Below, in pieces: positions 37,908 through 47,169 of a DNA stretch of 64,000 nucleotides. Position 1 is the first letter of the stretch, and each line of letters begins with the position of its first letter. Below the pieces are notes generated by a model. It did no database searches and was not told the origin of the DNA. It worked only from the letters and a program-made list of their open reading frames with translations. A program made the translations under genes and the position numbers. Source of the DNA: Alphaproteobacteria bacterium (GTDB taxonomy: Bacteria > Pseudomonadota > Alphaproteobacteria > Caulobacterales > Hyphomonadaceae); NCBI GenBank assembly GCA_018222605.1, contig JAAEZZ010000009.1, positions 150,682-214,681 of the forward strand. The letters run 5' to 3'.

Positions 37908-39974
37908 ATGGCTGGCATGACCTTGCTAGACCGACTTTCCACTGGCTGGAAGCCATGGGTGCTCCTGTTCGTGCTGACCTTTGGCGCCGCCGCGCCGGGC
38001 GTGTTCAACCTGCCTGCGCTGGACCGCGATGAAAGCCGTTTCGCCCAGGCCTCCAAGGAAATGCTGGAAGAGCATGACTATATCCGCATCCAGTATCAGG
38101 ATGAACTGCGGAACAAGAAGCCGGCGGGTATTCACTGGCTACAGGCGGGGGCGACGGCCGTCCTGACCGGGCCGGAAGCCAAGCAGATCTGGACCTATCG
38201 CGTCCCCAGCTGGCTGGGCGCGGCCTTCGCGACGCTGGCCTGTTTCTGGGCCGGTCTGCCCCTGATCGGGCGCCGCGCCAGCTTCATCGGTGCCGCCACC
38301 TTTGGCGCAACCCTCCTGCTGACCTCCGAAGCGCACATTTCCAAGACCGATGGCGTGCTGGTCTTCCTGACAACGCTCAGCATCGGCGCGCTCGCGCGGC
38401 TCTACATGAACAAGGACCAGTCCAAAAAGATGGCGCTGCTGTTCTGGTTTTGCATGGGGGCCAGCTTCCTGATCAAGGGGCCGGTCACGCCCATGGTTGC
38501 CGCCTATGCCGGCATTGGCGCCTGGGTGTGGACCAAGGCGGCAGACGGGAAGGGGGGCGACTGGTGGCGTGTGCTGCTCTGGTGGCCGGGGCCGGCGATC
38601 TTTGTGGCGATGGTGCTGCCCTGGTTCCTCTGGATTCAGGCGGCAACTGATGGGCAGTACATCAAGGGCGCTGTCGGCAAGGATCTGAAAGACAAGTTCA
38701 CCGGGGCCTCTGAGGGGCATGGCGGCTGGCCCTTCTACCATCTGACACACCTGCCGGCCTGGTATTTCCCAGCGACCCTGTTCCTGGTGCCAGGCTTTGT
38801 GGCCGCCTGGAAAGCGTTGAAGCCCAACGGGCCTGAAGGCCGGAAATGGATGCAGCACATCCTGTTGATCTCAGCCGTGCTGTTCGCAGGCCTTCTGGCA
38901 CTTAGTTATCTTCTGCCGCTGCTGCCGCGCCCTTCGGGCACGGGCATGGTCTCTCAAGCGGTCAATACGATTGCCACCCTGAAGCCACTGCCGGTCTGGC
39001 CCGCCTTGCTGCTGGTCACGCTCGGCTGGCTGGCCGGTCAGCCGAAATGGCAGGATCGCTGGCCCATTGGCGAAAGCGTTTCGAACGATGAGATGCGCGG
39101 CCTGCGCCTGATTGTCGCCTGGGCGGTGCTGACTTATGCCTTCTTCGAGCTGATGCCGACCCTGCTCAGTCACTATATTCTGCCGGCCTATCCCGCCTTT
39201 GGCTTGCTCGGCGGGTATGCGGCGACCAAGCTGATCGATGGCGCGAAATGGCCGGTGACGCGCTGGGTATCGATCGCGCTGTTCGGTCTGGGCGCCATCC
39301 TCCTGTTGGCGGCGTCGTATCCGGGCGTGACGACCTATTTAATGGCCGAAACAGCAGGAGACTTCACCACGGTTTCAGCCGATGAAGTGCTCGCCTCCTG
39401 GACGCAATACCGGCAGTTTCCGCTCTGGCTCTGGTGGCCCGGCTTTATCCTCTGCGGCGTGGCCATTATCGAATTCTCGCGCCGGCATGAATGCAATGCG
39501 GCGCTCTTTTCCATCCTCGCCAGCGTGCTGATCGGCTGGCATGTGCGCATCTACATGTTGCCCAGCCAGGTCTGGGCGCAGCCGACAGAAACCGCGCGTC
39601 TGGCGCTGGAAGATATCTGCGGCGTGCCGGGAGAAGACTGCAAATGGCAGGCGCCTGCGCGCATTCTGGCGCTCGGCTATGCAGAGCCCTCTTATGTACT
39701 GACGCTCGGTACACAGAATTTGCATCCACCGGAAACCCCGCTCGATCTTCCGTCGGACCCGTCCGCCTATCCGGTGGTCTATCTGATCAATTTCGAAGAC
39801 CGTAAGGCAGAGCCTCCGGTGACGGAGGAAGTCGCGCATCTGCGCCAGCAGGCCGAGCAGATGAATCTGTGCGTGACAGAGACCGAGTCCTATTACGCAC
39901 TGAACTATTCAAACGGAGACCCGGTGAATTTCCGGGCCTACCGGTTTGATCGTGGCGGCTGCCCGGAAAGCTAG
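37908..39974 (+). CDS. GT39/GT83 (ArnT-like) membrane glycosyltransferase
   Basis: 688 residues with about twelve membrane segments in the N-terminal 490 residues. Next to the first is the family motif 'PALDRDESRFAQASKEMLE', the Asp/Glu pair that binds lipid-linked sugar. 'FWFCMGASFLIKGPVTP' and 'HYILPAYPAFGLLG' also fit. A periplasmic C-terminal domain of about 190 residues with Cys pairs ('CGVPGEDC') follows. Members add sugars, such as aminoarabinose or others, to lipid A or proteins from a polyprenyl-phosphate donor. The GT2 gene opposite probably makes that donor. Confidence 0.85.
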   Translation: MAGMTLLDRLSTGWKPWVLLFVLTFGAAAPGVFNLPALDRDESRFAQASKEMLEEHDYIRIQYQDELRNKKPAGIHWLQAGATAVLTGPEAKQIWTYRVPSWLGAAFATLACFWAGLPLIGRRASFIGAATFGATLLLTSEAHISKTDGVLVFLTTLSIGALARLYMNKDQSKKMALLFWFCMGASFLIKGPVTPMVAAYAGIGAWVWTKAADGKGGDWWRVLLWWPGPAIFVAMVLPWFLWIQAATDGQYIKGAVGKDLKDKFTGASEGHGGWPFYHLTHLPAWYFPATLFLVPGFVAAWKALKPNGPEGRKWMQHILLISAVLFAGLLALSYLLPLLPRPSGTGMVSQAVNTIATLKPLPVWPALLLVTLGWLAGQPKWQDRWPIGESVSNDEMRGLRLIVAWAVLTYAFFELMPTLLSHYILPAYPAFGLLGGYAATKLIDGAKWPVTRWVSIALFGLGAILLLAASYPGVTTYLMAETAGDFTTVSADEVLASWTQYRQFPLWLWWPGFILCGVAIIEFSRRHECNAALFSILASVLIGWHVRIYMLPSQVWAQPTETARLALEDICGVPGEDCKWQAPARILALGYAEPSYVLTLGTQNLHPPETPLDLPSDPSAYPVVYLINFEDRKAEPPVTEEVAHLRQQAEQMNLCVTETESYYALNYSNGDPVNFRAYRFDRGGCPES

Positions 39975-39977
39975 GTC

Positions 39978-42218
39978 CTAGAAGTCATAACCGATCCGCA
40001 CGCCATAGGTGCGCGGGTCGGATCGGAACGTGTTATAGCCGATAAATCCATAGCCTGAGACGGCATAGTCTTCATCGGTCAGGTTTCGTCCCCATACGGT
40101 CAGCGTCACGCCTGTCTCGATAAGGCGCAGCCCCGCTTCGGCCTGCACGGTCGTGAAGCCCTTTTGCATGCGTGTGTCCAGACCTTCAGGGTCAAGATAA
40201 TAGTCGCCGCGATATTTCAGATGTGCGGATAGCGTGCCTTCCACGCCTTGCGACAGCGTATAGGCATAGCGTCCGCCCAGCGTTGTAGAGACATCCGGCG
40301 CGAAGGGCAGAGGATTGCCGTTAAATTTTGCAGAATTTCCGCCCGTATCTGAAGACTGGTCAATCTCTGTCTCCAGCAGGGTCAGGCCCGCTTCCAGCAT
40401 GAAGGCTTCCGTGGCCTGCCAGGTCAGATCGGCTTCGAGGCCATAGGACGTCGCCGCATCCAGATTGGACAGGGAGTTGGACGTGATGCTGCCGCCGCCC
40501 GGCAACTGGAAATCTACAAAGATGCGGGCCTGCGGGCTGTTATAGTCCTGATAGAAGGCGGAGATATTGTAGGCCAACGTCGCACTCGGCCGGCCCTTAT
40601 AGCCCACTTCATATGCGGTGACGGTTTCGGCATCGAACAGTCCATCATCGGCGAAATGGGTCACATTGTTCTGCACCTCGCCATTGAAGCCGCCGGATTT
40701 ATAGCTGTTGGCGATGGAGCCATAGGCTGTACCGTTTGCCATTTTGTAAGACAGCGCCAGATTGCCACTCAGCTGCGTGTCATCAATCTTGTTGCTGCCT
40801 GCAGCAAAGCCCAGGCCGTTGACATTATTATAGCCAACTGTGCCGTCATCAAAAACATGCCGTCCACTGCCAATGCCTTCTATTTCCTCATGCGTCAGGC
40901 GTGCGCCCAGCGTTGCGGTCAGGCGGTCTGACAGGTCGAACTCATTATAGGTGAAGGCGGCAAGGCTGGTGCGCTCCTGGCGGATGTCCGTCACCAGCGT
41001 CATGGCCGTGCCATCCGATATCGGATCAGGGCCCGCGCGGCTGCCCGCGCCGACATAGGCGCAACTCCCAATCAGGGTCGCCGGGTCCAGCTCTCCGCAC
41101 CAGATTGTATAGGTCTGGCTGAAATCTTCCTGAGAGGCATGAATGCCGAACAGGCTGCTGCCTCTGTCCCAATCTGTCTTGAAACGAAATTCCTGCGAGT
41201 ACTGACGGAAGTCGCGGATATAAGAGAGGTTCGCACTGAGTGTGGGGTCGCCATAGAGGGCGGCCGCGCCGTCAAAGTCAAATCCGTAATCCTGATTGTA
41301 TCCTTCAAAGGAGGTCAGGGAGGTCAGCGTCCAGCGGCCCAGTGCGCGTTCATACTCGGCAGAGATGCCGTAGAATTCATTGTCCGTATCCTGCAGGCCG
41401 TCACCGGATGAGGATATCTCGTGATCGCTGAGGTTTAGCGTATCATTGCGCGGCGTTGCGTTGACGCCATTGTCTTCTTCATAATGCGTGCGGATCAGCA
41501 GGCTGCCGCCCAGTGCGCGTTCCCAGTTCAGGCCAAGGCGCAGGCCGAACTCATCGCGCACACCGCCCGCATCTTCCGGGCCGTCTACATTGTCTAGCAC
41601 AGCATCGCGGCTCAGATACCGTCCGGCCAGGCGATAGCTGAAGCCATTGTTGAGGCTGTTGCCATAGGCGCCGTCGAGATCCACGCGATTGAAATTGCCA
41701 TAGCCTGCGCGGACATAGCGGCGCTGGTCTTCTCCGGGGCGCACGGAAATGAAATTGATCGCGCCGCCAGACGCATTGCGGCCATACAGTGTGCCTTGCG
41801 GGCCTTTCAGAACTTCGATCCGTTCCAGATCGTACAGCATCATCCCGGTCTGGACATTGGTCGCCAGATAGACGCCATCGGAATAGACGGAGGCCGCTGT
41901 CGGCGTCAGCGCCTGATGATCCACTGCGCCGATGCCGCGCATCTGGAAGGCAACCTGGGTGCCATTGGCCACGGCGGCTTCCACGCCGGTCAGCAGGTCG
42001 GTCACATCCTCTGCGCCGACATAGGCATCGGTCAGGGAAAGGTCCGCCGCACTGATGACGCTGACGGACATGGGAATGTCGCTCAGCGGCGTTTCGCTCG
42101 CGGTCGCTGTGGTGACGACCGGGTCCAGCCGGGCAGGGGCATCTTCGATCTCGGCAAAAGCCGGCGCGCCAATCGCGGCCAGGATCAGCGGTGTGGTCAG
42201 GCAGTGAAAAGTTTTCAT
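39978..42218 (-). CDS. TonB-dependent receptor
   Basis: 746 residues. The signal peptide ends 'APAFA' before EIED. A plug domain follows with 'VVTTATASETPLSDIPMSVSVISAADL' (TonB-box region) and 'RIEVLKGPQGTLYGRNASGGAINFIS', and the C-terminus 'TYGVRIGYDF' closes the beta-barrel. It is the iron/siderophore or carbohydrate type of the CirA/FecA group; the ligand is unknown. The start is preceded by a 7-bp dyad (42266-42282). The region downstream is 3 bases from the GT39 stop, so the two converge. Confidence 0.94.
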   Translation of the reverse strand: MKTFHCLTTPLILAAIGAPAFAEIEDAPARLDPVVTTATASETPLSDIPMSVSVISAADLSLTDAYVGAEDVTDLLTGVEAAVANGTQVAFQMRGIGAVDHQALTPTAASVYSDGVYLATNVQTGMMLYDLERIEVLKGPQGTLYGRNASGGAINFISVRPGEDQRRYVRAGYGNFNRVDLDGAYGNSLNNGFSYRLAGRYLSRDAVLDNVDGPEDAGGVRDEFGLRLGLNWERALGGSLLIRTHYEEDNGVNATPRNDTLNLSDHEISSSGDGLQDTDNEFYGISAEYERALGRWTLTSLTSFEGYNQDYGFDFDGAAALYGDPTLSANLSYIRDFRQYSQEFRFKTDWDRGSSLFGIHASQEDFSQTYTIWCGELDPATLIGSCAYVGAGSRAGPDPISDGTAMTLVTDIRQERTSLAAFTYNEFDLSDRLTATLGARLTHEEIEGIGSGRHVFDDGTVGYNNVNGLGFAAGSNKIDDTQLSGNLALSYKMANGTAYGSIANSYKSGGFNGEVQNNVTHFADDGLFDAETVTAYEVGYKGRPSATLAYNISAFYQDYNSPQARIFVDFQLPGGGSITSNSLSNLDAATSYGLEADLTWQATEAFMLEAGLTLLETEIDQSSDTGGNSAKFNGNPLPFAPDVSTTLGGRYAYTLSQGVEGTLSAHLKYRGDYYLDPEGLDTRMQKGFTTVQAEAGLRLIETGVTLTVWGRNLTDEDYAVSGYGFIGYNTFRSDPRTYGVRIGYDF

Positions 42219-42265
42219 CCGCTGCGCTTACCAGTCTCTGAGAATCGCTTGCAATGCTTTATCGT

Positions 42266-42282
42266 CGCATGGAAGCCATGCG
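42266..42282 (-). promoter_or_regulatory. perfect dyad CGCATGG-AAG-CCATGCG upstream of the TonB receptor
   Basis: A 7-bp perfect inverted repeat centred about 56 bases before the receptor start, in the 104-base gap after regA. There is no T-run on either side, so a regulator site is more likely than a terminator. Confidence 0.45.
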
Positions 42283-42322
42283 TCAGAGGTGAGGTCCTGT
42301 GAAAGCAGCTGTCTTGCGCGGC

Positions 42323-42895
42323 TTATCTCGGCGCGCGCTTGGCCAGAATTCGCTGCAATGTGCGTCGGTGCATGTTCAGGCGGCGGGCCGTTTCAGAGAC
42401 ATTGTGATTGCACAGCTCATACACACGCTGAATGTGTTCCCAGCGCACCCGGTCTGCCGACATCGGGTTCTCCGGCGGTGCCGGTTTCTCATCGGTAGAG
42501 GCCACCAGCGCGCGGATAATATCTTCCACATCTGCCGGCTTGGAAAGGTAATCCACGGCGCCAGCCTTTACGGCGGCCACGGCGGTGGCAATGGCGCCAT
42601 AGCCAGTCAGGATCACGGCGCGGGCATCCGGGCGGTGCTTGTGCAGCACTTCCACCACTTCCAGGCCGCTGCCATCTTCCAGGCGCAGGTCCAGAACCGC
42701 AAAGGCGGGCGGGTTCAGGCGGGCAATATCCTTGCCCTCGCTGACGCTGGAGACGGCAGAAACCACAAACCCCCGCTGCGCAAGCGCGCGTGCAAGCCTT
42801 TGCACGAACGGGCCGTCATCATCCATGACAAGGCACGAGCGATCCTCAATATCCTTGAGACTCTCATGCAGGTTTACATTTACTGGCCGATCCAT
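42323..42895 (-). CDS. regA: RegA/ActR/PrrA-type response regulator
   Basis: 190 residues from ATG 42895 (MDRPVNVN), the normal size of this family. The receiver domain holds 'LVMDDDGPF' and the phosphorylated D69 in 'AVLDLRLEDGSGLEV', with 'ILTGYGAIATAVAAVKAGAVDYLSKPAD'. A Fis-type HTH follows at the C-terminus ('WEHIQRVYELCNHNVSETARRLNMHRRTLQRIL'). RegA binds DNA to adjust photosynthesis, respiration and nitrogen or hydrogen genes in response to the redox state sensed by RegB. It is downstream of regB by 48 bases and same-stranded, unlike the common divergent layout. Confidence 0.94.
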   Translation of the reverse strand: MDRPVNVNLHESLKDIEDRSCLVMDDDGPFVQRLARALAQRGFVVSAVSSVSEGKDIARLNPPAFAVLDLRLEDGSGLEVVEVLHKHRPDARAVILTGYGAIATAVAAVKAGAVDYLSKPADVEDIIRALVASTDEKPAPPENPMSADRVRWEHIQRVYELCNHNVSETARRLNMHRRTLQRILAKRAPR

Positions 42896-42943
42896 CGCCA
42901 AAACCCCTGAACTAATCCTGAACATATAGGCCAGTTGCGCCTA

Positions 42944-44311
42944 CTATTCCAAGTCAGACACCTGCAAAAGGCGCAGCGGCCACAAAGTCTGTACGACGGC
43001 GCCCTTCTTCGGCGGTGTCCGGTTGCGGGTCGCAATACGCCCGCCAGTGCGCTCGATCAGCGTTTTTGCAATGAAAAAACCGAGCCCCATATCGCCGCCG
43101 CCAAGATGTGCTTCGCCGCGCTGGGAGACATAGGGTTCGCCCAGTTTCGGCAGCACTTCGGCGGCAAAACCAGGGCCGTCATCGCTGATTGTGACCGTCA
43201 TCTGCTCCTCGGTCCAGGTTGCGACGACATTTACGCGCGTATCGGCAAAGCTGACGGCGTTCTCGATAAAGGCGCCAAGCGCATGCAGGATTTCCGGGCT
43301 GCGTTTCAGCACGGGCGGCTTGGCGCTGCCGCCATCGGCGGGCTCGGCCCTGACCCGCACATCCACGCCGAGGCCCTTGAAGGGTGCGGCTGCCTCCGTC
43401 ACCAGAGCGTCCAGCGGGATCTGGGCATGGACAATGTCCGTCGCCTCGCGCGCCTCGCGGATCGTGGCGAGGATATTGCGGCAGCGGTCAGCCTGCTCGG
43501 CAATCAGGGTAATATCTTCTGCGCGCGGGTCTTGTTCATCGAGTTCCGCCTGCAATTCCTTGGCGACCAGATGGATCGTAGCCAGTGGCGTGCCGAGTTC
43601 ATGCGTTGTCATGGCCGACATCGCGCCGAGTGCAGACAGGCGCTGCTCCCGCGCCATCACCACGCTTGCGGCGTCCAGCGCCCGCACAAGACGCGCCTCA
43701 TCCTGGCTGACTCGTGCGGCGGATAGCGAGAAAAAGACAACGCCCACGGCCAGCGCCGAAAACTGGCCCAGCTGGAAAAGGGGCGGCAGGGAGATCGCAT
43801 TCGCCACGCCCCAGGGCAGGGGCAGGTGCAGCACCGGCATCAGCGCAGCTAGCACCAGCGCCAGCAGCGCCACCAGGGTTGCCCGGAAGGGGCTGAGGCT
43901 GAGCGCCGCCACTGTCACAGGCGCAACCAGCAGCAGCAGGAACGGGTTCGACAGACCGCCGGTCGCCGCAATCAGCGCGGCCAGCTGCATCGTGTCGAAG
44001 AAAAGTTGCAGCGTCGCTTCCCATCCGCGCGTCAGGCGCTGGCTCTGAAAGGCAAAGGACAGAAAAACATTCAGCCAGGCGGACGCGGCAATGATCGCCA
44101 GGCAAAGCGCCAGCGGTAGCGTAAAGCCAAGCCCGAAGGCGACGAACAGGACCGCTGCCGTCTGTCCGGCCACCGCCAGCCAACGCAACGTGATAAAGGT
44201 GCGCAGGCGCGTGCGGCCCAGCGCAGACTGGGCAGACCCCAGCCCTTCCGGGGGCAGGGTGAAGATCGCATCATCAAGATCGAACTGGGCTTCGCGGGAC
44301 AAATCATCCAT
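42944..44311 (-). CDS. regB: RegB/ActS/PrrB-type redox-sensing histidine kinase
   Basis: 455 residues from ATG 44311 (MDDLSREAQF); the 48-residue ORF extension overlaps the SCO start region. Six membrane segments lie in residues about 40-190. The quinone-binding heptad GGLSNPF is at 118-124. The H-box 'TTHELGTPLATIHLVAKEL' has H237. The redox Cys of RegB lies in 'AEQADRCRNIL' (C277). The C-terminal ATPase has 'ENAVSFADT' and 'GPGFAAEV'. It thus has the complete RegB sensing set. It diverges from the SCO gene with 62 bases between starts. Confidence 0.94.
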   Translation of the reverse strand: MDDLSREAQFDLDDAIFTLPPEGLGSAQSALGRTRLRTFITLRWLAVAGQTAAVLFVAFGLGFTLPLALCLAIIAASAWLNVFLSFAFQSQRLTRGWEATLQLFFDTMQLAALIAATGGLSNPFLLLLVAPVTVAALSLSPFRATLVALLALVLAALMPVLHLPLPWGVANAISLPPLFQLGQFSALAVGVVFFSLSAARVSQDEARLVRALDAASVVMAREQRLSALGAMSAMTTHELGTPLATIHLVAKELQAELDEQDPRAEDITLIAEQADRCRNILATIREAREATDIVHAQIPLDALVTEAAAPFKGLGVDVRVRAEPADGGSAKPPVLKRSPEILHALGAFIENAVSFADTRVNVVATWTEEQMTVTISDDGPGFAAEVLPKLGEPYVSQRGEAHLGGGDMGLGFFIAKTLIERTGGRIATRNRTPPKKGAVVQTLWPLRLLQVSDLE

Positions 44312-44373
44312 CTGCGCCTTATGCGGCAGCGTGACGCTTGCGCCAAGCGCCTGTTGCGTTCCATATCCCTGCC

Positions 44374-45021
44374 ATGACCAGACATATGCCTGCGCTGCTT
44401 GGCGCCTCCGCCCTTCTTGCCGTGCTTTCGGCCTGCAGCCCGTCTCCCGCCGCAACGAATGGAGAGACGAAAACCGATATTGCCGTCTCCGGCGGCGACA
44501 CCGCTGATTGCCTCAGCCGGGCCTATCCGGAAATCGGCGGGCCGATCTCGCTGACCGATCACACGGGTAAGGCCGTGACTCAGGGTGATTACAAGGGCCA
44601 GTTCGCGCTGATCTATTTCGGCTTCACTTATTGCCCGGATGTCTGCCCGATGACCCTGGTCAATGTGGAGCGCGCCTATGAGCAGTTGCCGGACGGTGTG
44701 GAGCCGCCGCAGACACTTCTGATCTCGGTGGACCCGGAACGGGATACGCCGGAGGTGCTGGCCTCCTATGTAGAGGCGCCGCGCTTCCCGAAAAACCTGA
44801 CCGGTCTGACGGGCACGCCCGAACAGATTCGCAAGGCGGCTGATGAGTTTGTGGCGGACTATTCCCGCGTCGAACAGCCTGACAGCGCCTCAGAATACAC
44901 GATGGACCACACGTCCCTCCTGTATCTGATGGACAAGGACTGGCAGCTGAAAACCTTCTTCACGCATGAGGACACGCCGGAGACTATCGCGGCGTGCCTC
45001 GGGAAAGTGCTGCAGGAATAG
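44374..45021 (+). CDS. senC: SCO1/SenC/PrrC family copper chaperone
   Basis: 215 residues from ATG 44374 (MTRHMPALLG). The lipoprotein-like signal ends 'LSACS'. 'GGPISLTDHTGKAVTQGDYKGQFALIYFGFTYCPDVCPMTLVNVE' carries the copper-binding CxxxC, and the His ligand is in 'TMDHTSLLYLM'. SCO proteins insert copper into cytochrome c oxidase and can affect RegB activity in Rhodobacter. The divergent senC-regB layout with regA is known from that group. Here it is exported or anchored to the inner membrane. Confidence 0.93.
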   Translation: MTRHMPALLGASALLAVLSACSPSPAATNGETKTDIAVSGGDTADCLSRAYPEIGGPISLTDHTGKAVTQGDYKGQFALIYFGFTYCPDVCPMTLVNVERAYEQLPDGVEPPQTLLISVDPERDTPEVLASYVEAPRFPKNLTGLTGTPEQIRKAADEFVADYSRVEQPDSASEYTMDHTSLLYLMDKDWQLKTFFTHEDTPETIAACLGKVLQE

Positions 45022-45024
45022 GCG

Positions 45025-45807
45025 CTACTGTGCGACCCAGCCGCCATCAATGGACAGGTCCGCGCCATTGATCTGATCTGCATCCGGTGAGCAAAGGAAA
45101 GCCGCAAAGCCGGCAATCTGTTCTGCCGTGACGAATTCTTTGGTCGGCTGGGCGGCCAGGATCACATCCTTCACGACCTGGTCGCGGGTCATGCCGCGTG
45201 CCTTGGCCGTATCGTCGATCTGGCCATCAACCAGTGGTGTGTGAACATAGCCGGGGCAGATAAGATTACAGCGCACACCATGCTGTGCGCCTTCCAGCGC
45301 CGTCACCTTGGTCAGGCCGGCCAGGCCGTGCTTGGCCGTGACATAGGCTGACTTGTAGGGGGAGGCGACCTTGGCGTGGGCGCTGCCGGTATTGATGATC
45401 CGGCCCCAGCCTTTTTCCTTCATCGGGCCGATCGCCATGCGGATTGTATGAAAAGCTGCGCTGAGGTTCAGCGCGATGATCAGATCCCATTTGGAGACCG
45501 GAAAATCTTCCAGCGGGGCGACATGCTGCATGCCGGCATTGTTGACCAGAATGTCTGCGCCGCCAAAATCGCGTGCGACATAGCCCATCATGCCTTCAAT
45601 GGCGTCCGGATCGGTCAGGTCCGCATTGGCATAGCCGACTTTCACGCCATGTTCTTGCTCCATGCTTTCGCGCTGGGCCTGGATGGCATCCTGGTCGCCA
45701 AAGCCGTTCAGAACGACATCACATCCCTCACGCGCGAGACGCTCGGCGATCGCTTTTCCGATCCCGCTTGTTGATCCGGTAACGAGTGCGGTTTTACCTT
45801 TAAGCAT
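45025..45807 (-). CDS. bdhA: 3-hydroxybutyrate dehydrogenase (short-chain dehydrogenase)
   Basis: 260 residues. It belongs to the short-chain dehydrogenases: 'ALVTGSTSGIGKAIAERLA' is the NAD site, 'NNAGMQHVAPLEDFP' is the BdhA signature, and the active YxxxK is in 'YKSAYVTAKHG'. The C-terminal 'LSIDGGWVAQ' is also BdhA-type. It interconverts D-3-hydroxybutyrate and acetoacetate, the last step of polyhydroxybutyrate breakdown. It converges on senC with 3 bases between stops. Assignment to BdhA rather than another SDR rests on overall resemblance. Confidence 0.88.
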   Translation of the reverse strand: MLKGKTALVTGSTSGIGKAIAERLAREGCDVVLNGFGDQDAIQAQRESMEQEHGVKVGYANADLTDPDAIEGMMGYVARDFGGADILVNNAGMQHVAPLEDFPVSKWDLIIALNLSAAFHTIRMAIGPMKEKGWGRIINTGSAHAKVASPYKSAYVTAKHGLAGLTKVTALEGAQHGVRCNLICPGYVHTPLVDGQIDDTAKARGMTRDQVVKDVILAAQPTKEFVTAEQIAGFAAFLCSPDADQINGADLSIDGGWVAQ

Positions 45808-45900
45808 GAGATGTCTCCTTGAGGCTGTGCCAAGCTATGGCTAGGGATGTGTCAGGCTCAAATGGGGCTGAGATGTCGTAGAGGAAAGAGCGAGCTCCGT

Positions 45901-46332
45901 ATGGGTGGTGAAACTCTGGCTTTTGTCGAGGCGTTTCCGCGCTTCCTTTTGTGGACTGGCGCGGCTGGCATCATGCTGGTTATCGCCAGCACGATTTATG
46001 TGCTGCTCACGCCGTGGAAAGAGCTCGCTCTTGTAAAGCAAGGAAATTCTGCTGCCGGTCTTGCGCTCGCGGGGGCCATTGCCGGCTTGGCCATTCCGAT
46101 TGCATCTTGTCTCGCCTCCAGCGTCACGCTGATCGATCTGGCGATCTGGGGCATCGTGTCACTGCTTATTCAGCTCATTGTGTATCGCCTTGTCGACGTC
46201 ATCCTGACGGACATTCCAAAACGAATCGAACAGGAAGAGGCGGGCGCAGCCATCGTCTTGATTGCCGCAAAATTATCCTCAGCTCTTATACTCGCAGCCG
46301 GTCTCTGGGACCCGGCCCTGCAGAGGTTTTGA
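45901..46332 (+). CDS. DUF350 membrane protein
   Basis: 143 residues from ATG 45901 (MGGETLAFVEA); the track's extra 18 residues have no membrane or RBS support. Four membrane helices come in two repeats. 'LALVKQGNSAAGLALAGAIAGLAIPIASCLASSVTLIDLAIWGIVSLLIQLIVYRLVD' is the diagnostic stretch, with glycines and a helix-breaking Pro. The C-terminal repeat is 'AIVLIAAKLSSALILAAGLWDP'. Family members are inner-membrane proteins of unknown function, often beside a secreted or membrane partner. It is followed after 15 bases by the protease gene. Confidence 0.88.
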   Translation: MGGETLAFVEAFPRFLLWTGAAGIMLVIASTIYVLLTPWKELALVKQGNSAAGLALAGAIAGLAIPIASCLASSVTLIDLAIWGIVSLLIQLIVYRLVDVILTDIPKRIEQEEAGAAIVLIAAKLSSALILAAGLWDPALQRF

Positions 46333-46347
46333 GAAGGGAGCCTGGCT

Positions 46348-47169
46348 TTGCGTTCGTTTGACTGGGTGATCTATGTGGCGGTTCTGGCGGTCTTCGTCTG
46401 GACGATGTTCGCGCAGGATCCGAAAGCGGATGCCCCTGAGCCTGCGCCTGCCATCATTGAGGCCGACGGGCCAACGCTGCCGCCCCCCTCTCCGTTGGAC
46501 GAACAGGTTCTGGTTCAGGTGAATGAGCCCAAGGACGGCATCGGCACGGCCTTCGCCGTCAACAAGGCAGGCCAATGGATCACCGCACGCCATGTCGTGG
46601 ATGGCTGCAATTCCGTCGGCCTGCTGGTTGCGCCCGGTCAGTATGTTCCGGTCGAGAGCATTGTCGTGGATCCGGATCACGATTTGGCGCTGCTTTCCAC
46701 AGGCCGCAGCCCGAACCCGGTCAAGTTCGATCTCGACTCTCCGCTTCGTATCGGCGCGCATGGCTATCATGTCGGCTATCCGCAGGGACGCCCGGGAGAG
46801 GTCGCGACCAAGCTGATGTCGCGCTCGAAACTGATCACGCGCGGACGCCGGGAAGGGGCCGAGCCCATTCTCGCCTGGGCAGAGATTGGCCGCACGCGGG
46901 GGCTGACCGGGTCTCTGGGTGGCATTTCCGGTGGTCCGGTCTTTGACAATAAGGGCGAAGTGCGCGGCGTGATCGTGGCTGAAAGCCCGCGCCGAGGCCG
47001 TATCTATACAGCTGCGCCGACCTCCATCGATGCCTTTCTGACCAGTTTGAGCGTAGACCGTGAAGACGGCCCGACAGAGATATTCCAAGAGGAGACCTAC
47101 GGTCCCATGTCAGACAATGCGCGCCGCCGGCTGCAGGTCGTGAAAGTTGCCTGCCGGGTAAGCCCATGA
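46348..47169 (+). CDS. trypsin-like serine protease, membrane-anchored
   Basis: 273 residues. TTG 46348 has GAAGGGAG seven bases ahead. An N-terminal membrane helix ('WVIYVAVLAVFVWTMFA') precedes a Pro-rich linker and a trypsin-like domain. The triad is His in 'WITARHVVDGC', Asp in 'DPDHDLALLS' and Ser in 'GGISGGPVFD', so it is probably active in the periplasm. It resembles a DegP-type protease without a PDZ. It overlaps pyrF by 4 bases (ATGA) and follows the DUF350 gene after 15 bases, so the three form one operon. Substrate unknown. Confidence 0.85.
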   Translation: MRSFDWVIYVAVLAVFVWTMFAQDPKADAPEPAPAIIEADGPTLPPPSPLDEQVLVQVNEPKDGIGTAFAVNKAGQWITARHVVDGCNSVGLLVAPGQYVPVESIVVDPDHDLALLSTGRSPNPVKFDLDSPLRIGAHGYHVGYPQGRPGEVATKLMSRSKLITRGRREGAEPILAWAEIGRTRGLTGSLGGISGGPVFDNKGEVRGVIVAESPRRGRIYTAAPTSIDAFLTSLSVDREDGPTEIFQEETYGPMSDNARRRLQVVKVACRVSP

